In this document: positions 37,601-50,426 of the stretch, piece by piece
Layout: each line of letters starts with the position of its first letter
Position numbering within the stretch: the first letter of the stretch is position 1
Source of the DNA: Apostichopus japonicus
Taxonomy: Eukaryota; Echinodermata; Holothuroidea; Aspidochirotida; Stichopodidae
Assembly: GCF_037975245.1 (NCBI RefSeq)
Contig: NC_092579.1
Coordinates: forward strand, 13,190,678 to 13,254,677
Direction of reading: 5' to 3'
DNA: 64,000 nt
Made by a program: the position numbers and the translations under genes
Notes under the pieces: model-generated
What the model was told of the DNA's origin: nothing
The model's input: the letters and a program-made list of their open reading frames with translations, nothing else
Databases searched by the model: none

Positions 37601-38027
37601 ACAGTGTAATGTATTTCAGTAGTCTAAGTGATATGATTTTGAAAATCGAATAGCATTATTGATCTACTGTAAATGTAAGAATCAAGATCAAAACATGAAA
37701 ATGCCCAATTTAGAGGCCCAACAAATGAAAACTAATTTTACTAAGATTTATCCACTTGATATTTTCTTAAGTTAATTATTCGTTTTAAAACCTCTGTTTA
37801 ATGCTATCACTCGTATTTCTCCTATCTCCTCGACAGTTTTATCTCCGATCAATGCACCCACATGCTCCTCGGATCCAGATAAGTTACCGACACCAGCTAA
37901 GCCTTCATTGAAGATGAGACTGTTCCGTAACGGTGGCGACACCAGGGAGAAATTATGCGCAATGTTTGACAACGGCAAATCTGAAAACAAAGAGAATAAC
38001 GAGGATGATGTTATATGTTTAGATTAA
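34681..38027 (+). CDS. RING and TRAF-type zinc-finger protein, probable E3 ubiquitin ligase, 5 coding exons
   Basis: Coding exons: 34681-34763, 35117-35225, 36576-36622, 37173-37408, 37837-38027. All introns are GT-AG, phases agree, total 666 nt, 221 residues. The start is the ATG at 34681, giving a basic N terminus (MPRSLRRRTKRSRDD). A RING finger spans residues 42-79: C42, C45, C57, H59, C62, C65, C76, with Asp79 (CPEDR) in place of the last cysteine, as in LNX- and NRDP1-type RINGs. A TRAF-type finger follows (C105, C112, H124, C128). The rest is Ser/Pro-rich and ends in an acidic stretch plus DDVICLD. RING proteins recruit an E2 enzyme and pass ubiquitin to a substrate; the substrate here is unknown. 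RNF151-like layout is the nearest I can name, but orthology is not shown. A small hAT-like MITE lies in the second intron. Confidence 0.9.
35291..35604. mobile_element. hAT-like MITE in an intron, target duplication GAACTGGC
   Basis: It begins CAGGCGTGTAGCCAGG, ends CCTTGGCTACGCGACTG, and is flanked by GAACTGGC on both sides (35283-35290 and 35605-35612). Size 314 bp. Internal sequence (CTAAGCGTAGCGCCACCAT; TTTGAAATTACTAGCCATAT) is shared with the copies near 31200 and 40680. It lies between coding exons 2 and 3 of the RING gene. Confidence 0.88.
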
Positions 38028-38133
38028 TTTTTTTAATTGATTGTGAAATACAAATAGACAATAGATGGTAGGAAATAAGGAATAATGGATATTTCAAAGA
38101 ACAATAGATGTCTGCTGGTTATTGCTTAATTAT

Positions 38134-38139
38134 AATAAA
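38134..38139 (+). promoter_or_regulatory. Poly(A) signal AATAAA of the RING gene
   Basis: A canonical AATAAA lies 107 nt after the stop codon of the RING/TRAF-finger gene, in the same orientation. It is the first AATAAA after the stop and the likely cleavage signal. Confidence 0.6.
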
Positions 38140-39955
38140 CAGGGAGTTTGGGGTGTCAATCTGCCCTCCACCCCACCCCACCGACCCCACTGAAAATCAG
38201 AAGTGATATCAAATGGATCCCAAGTGGGTGTTAAATCAGATCCAAAGTCAGTGTTGTTTAATTTTATATACAACCACGTAAATACGACGGATACATAAGA
38301 ATGGATGGGAAAAAAGTTGCCAGAGAACGAGAAATATCTGCAAATGCTACTGCATCTGTGGTCTTACAACCTTGACCTCCAGCTGGGCTCTGGGAGAGAT
38401 TCCACAGCAATTTCAGACTAACTTCTCTCTCTGACATGTATTTTTGTGCTTGAAAATTGCTACAATAGTACATGCTTGCCCCCCCCCCCCCTCTTAAAAA
38501 TGGGCAAGTAGTTGATGAAGAGTCCACTGAACTGATGTTATTAGTAATGATAATATAGGTCTAGCCTTTTTTCTATTTTAATTTATTCATCAGTTTTCAA
38601 ACACGTGGTCATTGGAGAGTCAAAGGTCATCAGTATTAACACCAAAATTTGAATATATTCTACTAGTGTCAAAAGGTTTCAAAATTCATTTCCTTGGAGC
38701 TCAGTCCTTGCAATTTATTTTCAGACATTGAGGAATGTTGTAGTAAGCAATTCATGACAAATAACTTTTTTCCAGGGTTATAGTAAGCTAGGACTAAGTT
38801 TGTTCAAGTTGGATCATGAGTGATTCGGCGACCATTATTTGGCCGTAAACATAGTTGGGGGAGGGGGGGTGGGGGGGGGGCAAATTGATGACATGTGGGC
38901 TATTTGTTACCCCGAATTACTTTCTTTAATGTAAGAAAAGTTTCATGAAACCCCCTTTAACTCTCTTCTTTACCATAACTCCATTCATAAAAAATATGTA
39001 AATATGTATCCAGATTAATTGAAAAAGTTTAAAGTAACATTCAATGACTTGGACGTGAAACGGTGTATGTTCCATCGATCTTAAACCTGAACTGATCTCA
39101 TCAAAGAATTGCAGAAATATTAATGCACTGCACCATTTGCTTTTGTGCTTACCACTTAATCCATGTGTGTAGTTGATGTGATTGTGCTCGTAGCGTAGCG
39201 CAATGGGAAGCTTTGGTTAAGGTATAATTTGTTACATACTGATTAGGATGAAAGTAGTAAGAAGGGGAGAAAAGTTAGTTTCCTTCAAGATATTTTGGTG
39301 AAACTCCTATAGGTTGCTTTTACCCAACCTTTTATCCCCTTTCCTCTGGGGGGGGGGGGGAGTGGATTCGTTCCCTCTGATGCAATCGTAAATGCGGCCG
39401 TACCCTCATTGAACACAGTTTTAGAGTATAACAATTCCTGACAACGCGGTGGGTAACACACCCGCAAATGCACACATCATTCAAAATATATCCTATGCTA
39501 CACTAAGACGACTATTCTTTCTTTTGTCACTTCTCAGCCGTTATCCACCTTGTTGACTTTCTTTTACCTTTTTTTTCGAAAATGATACATGAGTCCAATT
39601 CGTCGACCACAATGTACATTGTAGTCGTGATAAACACTGTTTGGATCCGCATTAATTCATTTAAAGAGTACGACTATACCTTGGTACCGAAAATAGTTGT
39701 CTTTTGTTCGCCTGTACAATTACATAGAGTATCATAATCCGCTTATCAATTGAGACCATTCAGTCCACCCCTTTATAGGAAAAAATCAATAATTCCCCCT
39801 TTCGGATTATGTCGGCAGTCAAATTCCCTTTATATCAAATTCAATCTGATTGGACGAAATTTGGACGGTGAACTTGAGTCTCCAATGATAAGCTTTGTAA
39901 GATTTGCATAATCTTGAACTATCTCTGTTTGGGTTGAACATAAACGGCAGTTGTT
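38140..39955. other. Intergenic, G/C-run rich, nothing recognised
   Basis: Several long C or G runs occur (near 38479, 38860-38880 and 39348-39360) in otherwise AT-rich DNA. No gene or classifiable repeat was seen. Confidence 0.35.
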
Positions 39956-40639
39956 TGCCATTTATTTATTTATTTATTAACTTTATTTTGAGAGGGTAAC
40001 TCGTTTAGCCGAAGCTAATCTTCCACGAGGCCCTCGTACAATACAAAAATAGATAAATATCAAGTAAAATATATAAGTATAAAACTAAAATGTTGCAAAT
40101 TAAAAAATGCTAAATGAAATTATCAATGAGTACAAACGAGTAAGATTCTTAAACTACGATCAAAATGAAATAAGAATATTATTAATATTAAAATTATACA
40201 ATGTGTATAAAATCAATAAAAACAAAATCACACAATTACTGATCTAAAACTTTCAAATAAAACGAGGAGAGCAATAAAACATGTCATTACTTGATAAAAC
40301 GTTGAACTAATCTTTTAAAATTACTTAAGCTGTTTGCATTTTTATTTCATTTGGTAGTGCGTTCCATTGTTTTGCAGCAATGTGGAGAATCTTTTCCTGT
40401 GGAATTCAGTTTTTCCACCAGTTAGAAAGAGCCCAGATGATGTAGTTGAACGTAGGCCATATGTATGTACATTATGAGTATACTCAAACATTTCTTTCAT
40501 GTAAGACGGGGCAAGTCCGTGGAGTGATTTATATACCATAATCAGCCTTTTCATATTAAGACGTTCATTGAAAGTATGCCATCCAAGTCTTTCAAAAAGG
40601 TCGCTGGACCTTTCATCATAAGTAGCATCTAGTATTATT

Positions 40640-40842
40640 TCTATTTGTATTTAGTTGTATCTAAGCATTTTCTATTTTGAAATTACTAGCGATATCATAA
40701 AAAAATACAAAACATATGCTTAAAAAAAACTATGCCACCAAATATTGGGGGGGGGGGATATTAGATACTATATCCCCCACCTGAAATATTGGGGGGACAT
40801 GTCCCCCCCATCCGCCCCCCCAATGATCGCCACCCATGAATA
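40640..40842. mobile_element. Partial MITE related to the 31157 and 35291 elements
   Basis: It shares TTTTGAAATTACTAGCGATA and a C-rich right end (GGGGGGACATGTCCCCCC...CACCCATG) with the other copies. The left end is not clear and no target duplication was found. It interrupts the minus-strand LINE. Confidence 0.5.
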
Positions 40843-41153
40843 CCTGATACCTCGGCTCAGAACAAACGGAGCCAATCTTTTGATAGATTGTTGCGCTAGG
40901 TGGAAGCACTGAACATATTTTCAGCAGATATCGCTATCACGCAGCACAACAAGGTTCGTGGTGTATGGTCGCAATCGTCGCATCGACCATTGCCATGCCA
41001 TGCTGTGTGACCATTCTCATGATTACTACAGATATTGTATTATTCTTATTCTGCCAGATGCAGACGAGAAAATTGTGTAACTCTATTTCCCAAATTATTG
41101 AACAAAAAATATAAGCGAATCGCACTGATGAGTGTTTTTTTTTACCCCATTCC

Positions 41154-41244
41154 CAGTGGGGGGCCAGTGGGGGGCCCCGCCGATTTCATGGGGGGCCTCG
41201 GCCCCCCCCCCCCAGGCCCCCCCCCCCCCGTAGCTACGCCACTG
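41154..41244. mobile_element. Short hAT-like MITE fragment
   Basis: This 91-bp G/C-run sequence begins CAGTGGGGGG and ends CGTAGCTACGCCACTG, the same type of terminus as the other copies. Its right end abuts the LINE frame directly (after TYLYN on the minus strand). No matching 8-bp duplication was found on the left, so it is rearranged. Confidence 0.55.
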
Positions 41245-41405
41245 GTTATACAGATATGTCTGAAACCATTTAATTGACGTATCTGAACATTGGTAAATTT
41301 TCATTTTTTCTAATAGGATATCATGATCTACTAGGTCGAAATGCTTTTCTTAAATCTAGCATAATTGAGCCAAATAAATATCCTTCATCAATATTTTAAC
41401 TATTG

Positions 41406-42364
41406 GTAACTGAGGTCAAATGTCACGTGATCTAAGGTTAAATGTATATTTATTTTAGTGTAGTTTTGGTAGCGATGACATATGCAACTCCGCGGACTGC
41501 TCAGCTCTTGTCTGAGTTTTACTCTCATCCGAGCTCAGCACAAGAAACTTGACTCCTAAGAAAACAGTACAGTTAAGCCACCACAGTTTTCTTAAATAAT
41601 AGCTAAAACATGAATTGCGTCATCGGAGAGTGAGTAAACCTTACACATGGCATATAACTAAAGGCCGCCTCCATCTTGAAACTAACCCGCATTCCATCAG
41701 TGTTGATCCATTTGGTGTAGTCAGAATTATGTCAACTACAAAACATATATGTATATATACAACATGGACATACAAAATATTCTTTGATTCTTCATTTCGC
41801 ATAAGTAAAACAAACAAGTAAAAATTTAATCTGCTTTATTTGGAAATATCTGCTATCCTTACAGCAAATTCTCATTTTACCGATTGGAAAATTAAATTTA
41901 TCCAGGGAGTGAGTATCCAACATTATATACAAGATCAAATGCCGTGATTGCCGTGGCGAGTTTACGGCGCCTTTAATATTGCATACCGCCACCAACTTTG
42001 TTATCATATTATTTAACTTACCCCCTCTATTTCAAAGCCCGCTGCATATATGCATATGCTTTGATAGTCTTGTACAGTATGTTTACCTTTCTTTTTCACA
42101 AAGCTATTTTCCAGTATATATTTGCTGTACTGCCCAGAGAGAGCCAGCGGCAACGCTTTAGATTGTGTCGGACAGATCCTCGGGCATGTAAAATACAATG
42201 GGCAAGGTCGTGGTAGGCAGAAACGGACTCTGAGGCATGTACAGTTTGCACGCGAGAGTAACAGTATTACAAACGACTTGGCCAAGACTAATGCTTTGAC
42301 GTTTCAAAAGTAACTGTACCACCGTGTTTAGCACCAGGCGAGGGGGGGGGGGCAATAAGGTAAG
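41406..42364. other. Intergenic, nothing recognised
   Basis: No coding or repeat signal that can be named. The short ORFs near 42000-42310 overlap on both strands and look like chance. Confidence 0.3.
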
Positions 42365-42815
42365 GTGACCAGACGTCCCCGATTTTCGGGGACAGTCCCC
42401 GATTACAGTGTGCTGTCCCCGATGAACAAGTGTCCCCGAAAATGTCCCCGATTCGTCAAAATGTTCAGGAATTTCGAAAATATCCCACATTATTAGTAAA
42501 ATAATTGTAAAAACAAACTTTAGTCAAGTGCGCAGTCGCAGAACGGAACTAACCAGTAGTTTCAGGTGGGCCAGTGTAAAGTGGAATATGCTAGATCGAT
42601 CTAGCCTAGCACTCTCTCGTAAAGTAAGTAAATTTCATCTAAGAAAAAGCTACATTTTTGAAAATAAAATTGATTTAAAAAGTGCTGCTAAGTATCACCA
42701 TTTTACATCTAATCACCTTAGGCACTTGAAAATTTTCAACACCCCCTCCCCTTAGACCCCTCCCCCATATCAGTCACGCAATAAATGTCCCTGATTCCAG
42801 TCAGTCAATTTGCTG
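42365..42815. repeat. GTCCCCGA-type repeat, probable transposon end
   Basis: A cluster of GTCCCCGA/TCGGGGAC copies (for example GGTGACCAGACGTCCCCG and CGGGGACAGTCCCCGA) sits at 42365-42460. A related ATGTCCCTGATTCCAGTCAG lies near 42785. This type of sequence recurs at the ends of DNA transposons in several animals. The boundaries and class here are not resolved. Confidence 0.4.
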
Positions 42816-43385
42816 ATATTTACCAGTATGAAAGGTAAATATTTATTAATTAAATAAAGAAGGAATACATCACCCTCCAAACAGAGGATGTGACGTCACA
42901 ATTTATGCGAAAAACTTGCATGACAGATTAGGTCCTTACTTGTTACTTTTCGAATGGGAAGTGCCATGTATATGTTTAAGTTTGCGTTGCCTGCCTGCCT
43001 GATGTCACTGTACTACTATTTAGTGTCCTATATTGTGTTGCCTTACTTTTCACTTGACTTTCAACAATGATGTTATTTAAACTGACTCTAGTCAAATTTC
43101 AGTTCAAATAAAGAAGAAAACTTACACAATTTTATCGTGCGATTAATACCACGAACATGTGTCTGGGCGACTAGTTTGTGGAAACGACAAAAATAGTATA
43201 CAGCGTACATCATTCTACATGTAACTAAATCTTGCTTAAACAATTATGGACCATCGAATATTCATATTTTTTCTTTGAAGTAGTTGGCCTATGCGATAAG
43301 CTTTGTTTTAAAGAAGAATTTGTAATTCAGAAAATCGAGAAAAAAGATCTAATTACAATGATTATACAATGATATATATATATAT

Positions 43386-43560
43386 ATAATATAAAAGATA
43401 AACAAGCGAATATTTTTAACAACGACATACTGCTATATTTCGGAGTGGTCACCACTCCATCGTCAGGCAAAAGTGCGGCCTGACGATGGAGTGGTGACCA
43501 CTCCGAAATATAGCAGTATGTCGTTGTTAAAAATATTCGCTTGTTTATCTTTTATATTAT
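43386..43560. repeat. Perfect palindrome: 82-bp arms, 11-nt spacer
   Basis: The left arm is 43386-43467, the right arm 43479-43560, and the spacer 43468-43478 (CAAAAGTGCGG). I compared the arms base by base and found no mismatch. The arms run from ATAATATAAAAGATAAAC inward to ACTCCATCGTCAGG. Short (TA)n runs lie just outside on the left, and a long (AT)n microsatellite starts 20 bp to the right. Confidence 0.92.
43475..43527 (+). ncRNA. Hammerhead-ribozyme-like motif (type I layout)
   Basis: CUGACGA (43480-43486) fits the CUGANGA core. It is followed by a 7-bp stem II (GGAGUGG/CCACUCC, loop UGA), GAAA (43505-43508), a 4-bp stem III (UAUA/UAUG with loop GCAG, one U-G wobble) and GUC (43520-43522), the usual cleavage triplet. 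Stem I would pair 43523-43527 with 43475-43479 through two Watson-Crick and three G-U pairs. One extra U (43487) separates the core from stem II, so activity is uncertain. Motifs of this kind are known from Penelope-like retroelements. The minus strand of the left arm carries the same core, but its stem I is weaker. Confidence 0.55.
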
Positions 43561-43575
43561 CAGTATGGACCACTA

Positions 43576-45650
<2,075 letters not shown>

Positions 45651-45819
45651 AACAGGCTTAGGCCTATGTAAATTATATTAATGTACAGAGAGAAAAACAA
45701 TAACGACACGCTAATTTTGGTCTTTGAGTAAATAAGTAAGACTCAAAGACCAAAATTAGCGTGTCGTTATTGTTTTTCTCTCTGTACATTAATATAATTT
45801 ACATAGGCCTAAGCCTGTT
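45651..45819. repeat. Perfect palindrome: 79-bp arms, 11-nt spacer
   Basis: The left arm is 45651-45729, the right arm 45741-45819, and the spacer 45730-45740 (AAATAAGTAAG). The arms match base for base, from AACAGGCTTAGGCC inward to GGTCTTTGAGT. The sequence is unrelated to the palindrome at 43386, but the arm and spacer sizes are nearly the same. No transposon termini or target duplication were seen. Confidence 0.92.
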
Positions 45820-46665
45820 ACAATGTCTAAATGAAAAATGGATAATGTCAAATGGCTGTAAATGCATCACGCCAATGGGTGTGTGTATGTGGTGGTGGTG
45901 GGGGGGGGGGGGGAGGGGGTATGTGGTGTGAATGCAGAGTACCTGATTTGCCATACACGTAAACTTATAAATTGTGAGGTATGTTTCAAGTTTAAAGGAG
46001 ATATCTCATGATATAGTTCAATAATATAATATCATAATCCGTATTTTCGTGAATGTCTTCCTTATACTTTTGTATCTGGCAACACAAGGTGCCGTAAATC
46101 TGGGTACGTGAATTGACAGGTCTCTCTATACTATGATATGTCAAAGTAGAAAAACAATATTTATTCGTTCGATCTAGTATGGTACAGTGCTTGCTATTCA
46201 CCCCCCCCCCCCCCATTAATTCAGTTTGTGAACACGTCTTCTTTGTTCGTGTAAGTTTTGTTTGTATTTCAATCCGCAAGGAGGCTAAGCAAGCACCCAT
46301 GCAAACTGACCATTTGCTAGAGGTAAATATGTGGGTCATATTAAATGGGTGTAAAAATTTGAAGCAAGTTATATATGGTTTGATTTAAATAAAAAAGATT
46401 GACACGTGAAGTTGACGTCTTGTTATAAGCTTTATAGCTACGCGACGTGTTTAACTGCCATTCAAATAAGCTATGAATCACCCAGCCGTGTTATCGGCGT
46501 GCATCTAGTTTCGGTTTATACTCTTTAGCAAATATTGTACTAACTAGTGTACACTCTGCGAGTGATATGGAACTTAACATGTGTCTCAATGTACGGTCTG
46601 GTTGACATAACCAATTGGCACTGCAGCAAGGTGCAACCAGTTGGTAATAAAATAGGATCAATTGT
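45820..46665. other. Intergenic with G- and C-runs
   Basis: Contains a G-run near 45898-45914 and a C-run near 46201-46214. No gene recognised. Confidence 0.35.
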
Positions 46666-46669
46666 AGCA

Positions 46670-46860
46670 CAAATATTCCCTTTCGAATGGACCCGTGATA
46701 TCTCACGTGACGTAACACCGTCACAACCATACGGTTATACAGTCTCGATGTAAGGATAATGGGATTGAGAATGAACCCAAGTTGTTGGGATTTCGTGCCC
46801 AGGGTGCTCTATTTTGGTGGGTTACATTTCTTCAAAAACGAAAGAAGAAATATCAGTTGG
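46670..46860 (+). repeat. Diverged copy of the U2-headed repeat body
   Basis: TTCCCTTTCGAATGGACCCGTGA, CACGTGACG, CAGTCTCGATGTAAGG and GGATTTCGTGCCCAGGGTG line up in order with the body of the 26630 and 57630 copies. The U2-like head itself is not recognisable here. Confidence 0.55.
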
Positions 46861-46889
46861 TAATCCATTTGTGTAAACAAAATATTTAG

Positions 46890-47252
46890 TCAATGACACT
46901 TTCAAGATTGTGTATGGTTTCGACAATTTATCCTTTACCGACTTTTCATGTTTGCTAACAGTAGTTGTACCAGAGGTCATTGTCTTAAACTCCAAAAGTC
47001 ACATAGTAGGATTAATATTCGGCATAACTATTTTTCTAATAGGGTTGTGAATGAGTGGAATGGTTTGCCTGAGTACTTGCAAGTAGTGTCAATGGGTTTA
47101 AGAATGCTTTGGACAAGCACTTAATTAAGCATTGTAATCAGGTCTGAGTGTTTGTGTCTTCAGTTTTTTTTCTCTCTCTATAGTCCTTGATGGGGACTTA
47201 AGTGTCCCTCCTGATCCCTTTTTTCTACTAAACTAAACTAAACTAAACTTCC
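46890..47252 (+). mobile_element. CR1-like LINE 3' end
   Basis: At about 46892-46955 the frame reads FKIVYGFDNLSFTDF. After a frameshift, CTRGHCLKLQKSHSR and NYFSNRVVNEWNGLPEYLQ follow, which is the usual C terminus of CR1/Jockey-type LINE ORF2 proteins. It ends with a tail of (TAAAC)n at about 47229-47250. The element is 5'-truncated and frameshifted. Confidence 0.85.
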
Positions 47253-50200
47253 GCTTTGAGTCATATTTGCAAATTAGGTTACATACATTAATCAGTTGTG
47301 AGTGAACAAACGTACCTGCAGTTATTTGAAGTGTTGATAAATCTGGGAAACTCATTACAATATGTGCAAACTATATGACGTGGAGTCTTGCTTTCATCAA
47401 TTTTATATATTTTTTAGCCCTTCATAAGTTAACCCCATAATAACAAGCCCACATATATCTTTTTTTGAATAATGTGATGTTCCTCTTTTCAAAGAAGGCA
47501 ATATAATTTTTTTAAATCGCCCTATGCCACAAACCTGTGTTCAGTATCCTTGAAACGAAGGTTGTGAAAACAAAGGGATAACATAACAGAAAATTAGGCA
47601 TTCACTTCGTTTACATCATGAAATATGTGCATAATAAAATTAAGAAAGGACTTGTAAAATGGTCAATCTTTGATGGATTTTGATGGGGCTTGCAGCTATT
47701 TTCATGATTTCTAATGCCTAAGAGAGTGATTAGGACAATGTTGTTCATAGCGGTTTCCAACTTTCCGCAAACCTTCAACGATGTATCTTGTTATTATGAT
47801 TGCATCTACATAGTAGTGTAAAAGGAAATATAAAATACTACATGGAATGATAGAATACAAGCTATAACAATATATTCTCGTCCCAATCTCACTGTTATAG
47901 CACGTTACAAATCATTGTAGTATTAAACCTAGTTAGGCGTGTCTGCTATATGCATGGTCGGTTCTAAACTGATGATGAATCCTAAAGTTATATTGACAGA
48001 ACAACAGGTCTTTACTGTGTAGCCTACATCATAACGTTCATACAGTATTACAAACGTAATACGAATTATCGATTGGGAAAGCCTCGCTGGAGATGTAGAA
48101 AAGCAATTTTGGCAAATGATATAAATAACCTTGATGTCATGTCAATTTAATGGCCGTGACGAATCGAGAAAGAGAGCGAGGACGGTTTTGAACATATTTA
48201 TCTTTTCGTGCTGTCAATGGCACTATATATGATATGAAAGACTTCCATTATATTAATATCGCATATACACACAGTCATCTTCTTCACTATTGGTTGGTTT
48301 ACAATATCACGTGTGCTGCGATATTAATGGAGTATAACACATCATTGTGAATAACTTACGAATAGCTTAATGCACAAAGAACTTAATTCCTTGGATTTCA
48401 AACAACTGTACCGATATCCTAATGAACTAAACCTATTGTTGCTTTATTAATAAAAAGGGGGTCATGTGTTATTTCGCCATATAGATATTTTGTTTTCTTT
48501 TTAGGAAACGGAACTGAATCACGGGAAAGAAATTAATACATTGAGTGTGTATATATGAATATAGGCCTAATGTTGGTGATAATGAGAGTGGCTGATATCT
48601 GCGCATGCACTTTACTTCGTACACTTTGTTTCAAGACAGAGCAATGCGTGGCATCATGTGGTAAACCTTAAAGGGGCATATAAGGTTAATCATTCGCTTA
48701 GAAAATTGCAGGCGATGTACTCACATCATATATAGCATGGTACCGTTACGCAGTATTAGTAGCGAATTGTTGTAGTTTACAGTAACACAATATTCCATCA
48801 AAGTATATAACACAAACATGTCATAAACTTATGGATATTACAGTACATAGAAGAACACGAAAAGAACACCACTTCAGTTTAAGTTCTACAGCCAGTAGGC
48901 CTACAAACGAAATTACGACACCAGTCAGAACAAAAAAAGTACAATTACATTGTGTTGGCATTAAAGTCTTTCAAACTTGGCTATGTAATGACCGATGACG
49001 TCATGCGACGTCATAAGTTAGCACCCACTTGTGGCAGGTGACTGACTGAGTCACATGTAGGCCTAATACCCAGTTATAACGCATACCATTTAAGGTAAAT
49101 ATAATATCAACATGACCCTTAACAGAGAATTATATATAACTTATTATCCAATACAGAATTTTATTTTTTAGCAAACAAAGGCAATGAAACGGACTGTCTT
49201 TCGTTTGTACACTTCCTTGGATGGAGACTTAAACCACAAATATAAATCATTCATGTTACTTTGCACTTTTGTTGAACTAGAGCAGCAGTATAATCTTCCC
49301 GGTTCCAATAGTCTCAATTAAATTTTCTCCTATACTGAACTAACATTTCTGTACGGTGTGTATACTAATTTGTTGAATGCGTGAAATTTACAATCCTAGT
49401 CAAAGTTCCTAAACTTCTGGTCATCAAAATAATGCCTCTTCCTCATGCAAGGCGAATCAAATTTGACTATAGTTGTTGTTTCAAACAAGAATGCTTCAAA
49501 GCAGGTGTCAAACGTTTTCTGCAAACATATCGCCATATTTTACCTTAGATATTTATGGCAAATGTTTCGTGACATTATGGCGTCACTATATATTACATAC
49601 TGCTTTTTACGCGTTATGATAAGGGTTATTGTGTACACAAGACTTCACAAATAACATTTTAAACTAAGGATTATACTGTAATATATAACCCATGGACTTT
49701 TATCATCTCTTATCCACTCTAGGCGGCGGGTTTAATGTCTGTCGCATACTTTCTAGCTGTGTCTATACTTGTTTAACCTCAAGGCATAAAGTTAACGTAA
49801 TAAAGGTGCAATTGATGAAGCTTGTCAAATATTTGACATGTTTCTGGTATAAGAGGTCATGAGGGCACTTATCTTACCACTCGCAAAGATCGTGCCTCCT
49901 TCGCCTGAGCCTTTAGTATACTTCAAAAATCATATCTAAAAACGTCATAAAGCAGTTTTTATACGGTTTGCAAATATTTCAGGCATTTTGTGTTGTCTAA
50001 CGGTTTTTTTTTTCTGCGGAAGGCAATAACTCACTCATACAGGTTGTGGATTTTGAAAGCAAATATATAAACATGTGCACTATTATTATCCAACCAATGC
50101 TTGCCTTAATATAATATTCAACGCCATTCCGGGAGTCGTGCATGTATATAGTTGGTTGCATGTTTGATCAGTTGGCAAAAGAGCTGTATATATTTGCCAA

Positions 50201-50410
50201 TAACGCCCAACGCCATGAAAGAGGTTTAAATACTTTAACATTGACACAAATAGTATCACTACTATGTAGTCGCCCAACAAAGCTCTATGAGAAGTGCTCA
50301 CACCTTTGCCTTATTCCCATCTTTAGCCGGTCGCATTAATTAGCGAACTGAAGCTAGCTTTGTTTCTTGAAAACGAATCGTTTATATTCTTTTATCTGTT
50401 CTATTTTACC
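47253..50410. other. Intergenic, upstream of the TRIM-like gene; nothing recognised
   Basis: AT-rich sequence without recognisable genes or repeats. A palindromic TGACGTCA followed closely by GACGTCA is present at 48996-49014. The last few hundred bases must hold the TRIM-like gene's promoter or 5' UTR intron. A polypyrimidine-AG acceptor-like sequence ends at about 50417, ten bases before the start codon. Confidence 0.35.
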
Positions 50411-50426
50411 TATCCAGTTGTCTATC

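Larger units (their letters stand above)
39957..41405 (-). mobile_element. CR1/L2-like LINE remnant, 3' portion, interrupted
   Basis: Read on the minus strand, about 41405-41250 gives the RT segment GSIMLDLRKAF with a one-base frameshift before LVDHDIL, then MKIYQCSDTSIKWFQTYLYN. At about 40640-40342 comes the C-terminal segment (YKSLHGLAPSYMKEMF; YGLRST; TEFHRKR) typical of CR1/L2/Jockey-type LINEs. The 3' end (about 40030-39957) finishes with AATAAAG and repeated AATAAAT units, as expected for a LINE tail. The middle is missing or replaced by other insertions (40640-40842, 41154-41244). Confidence 0.85.
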
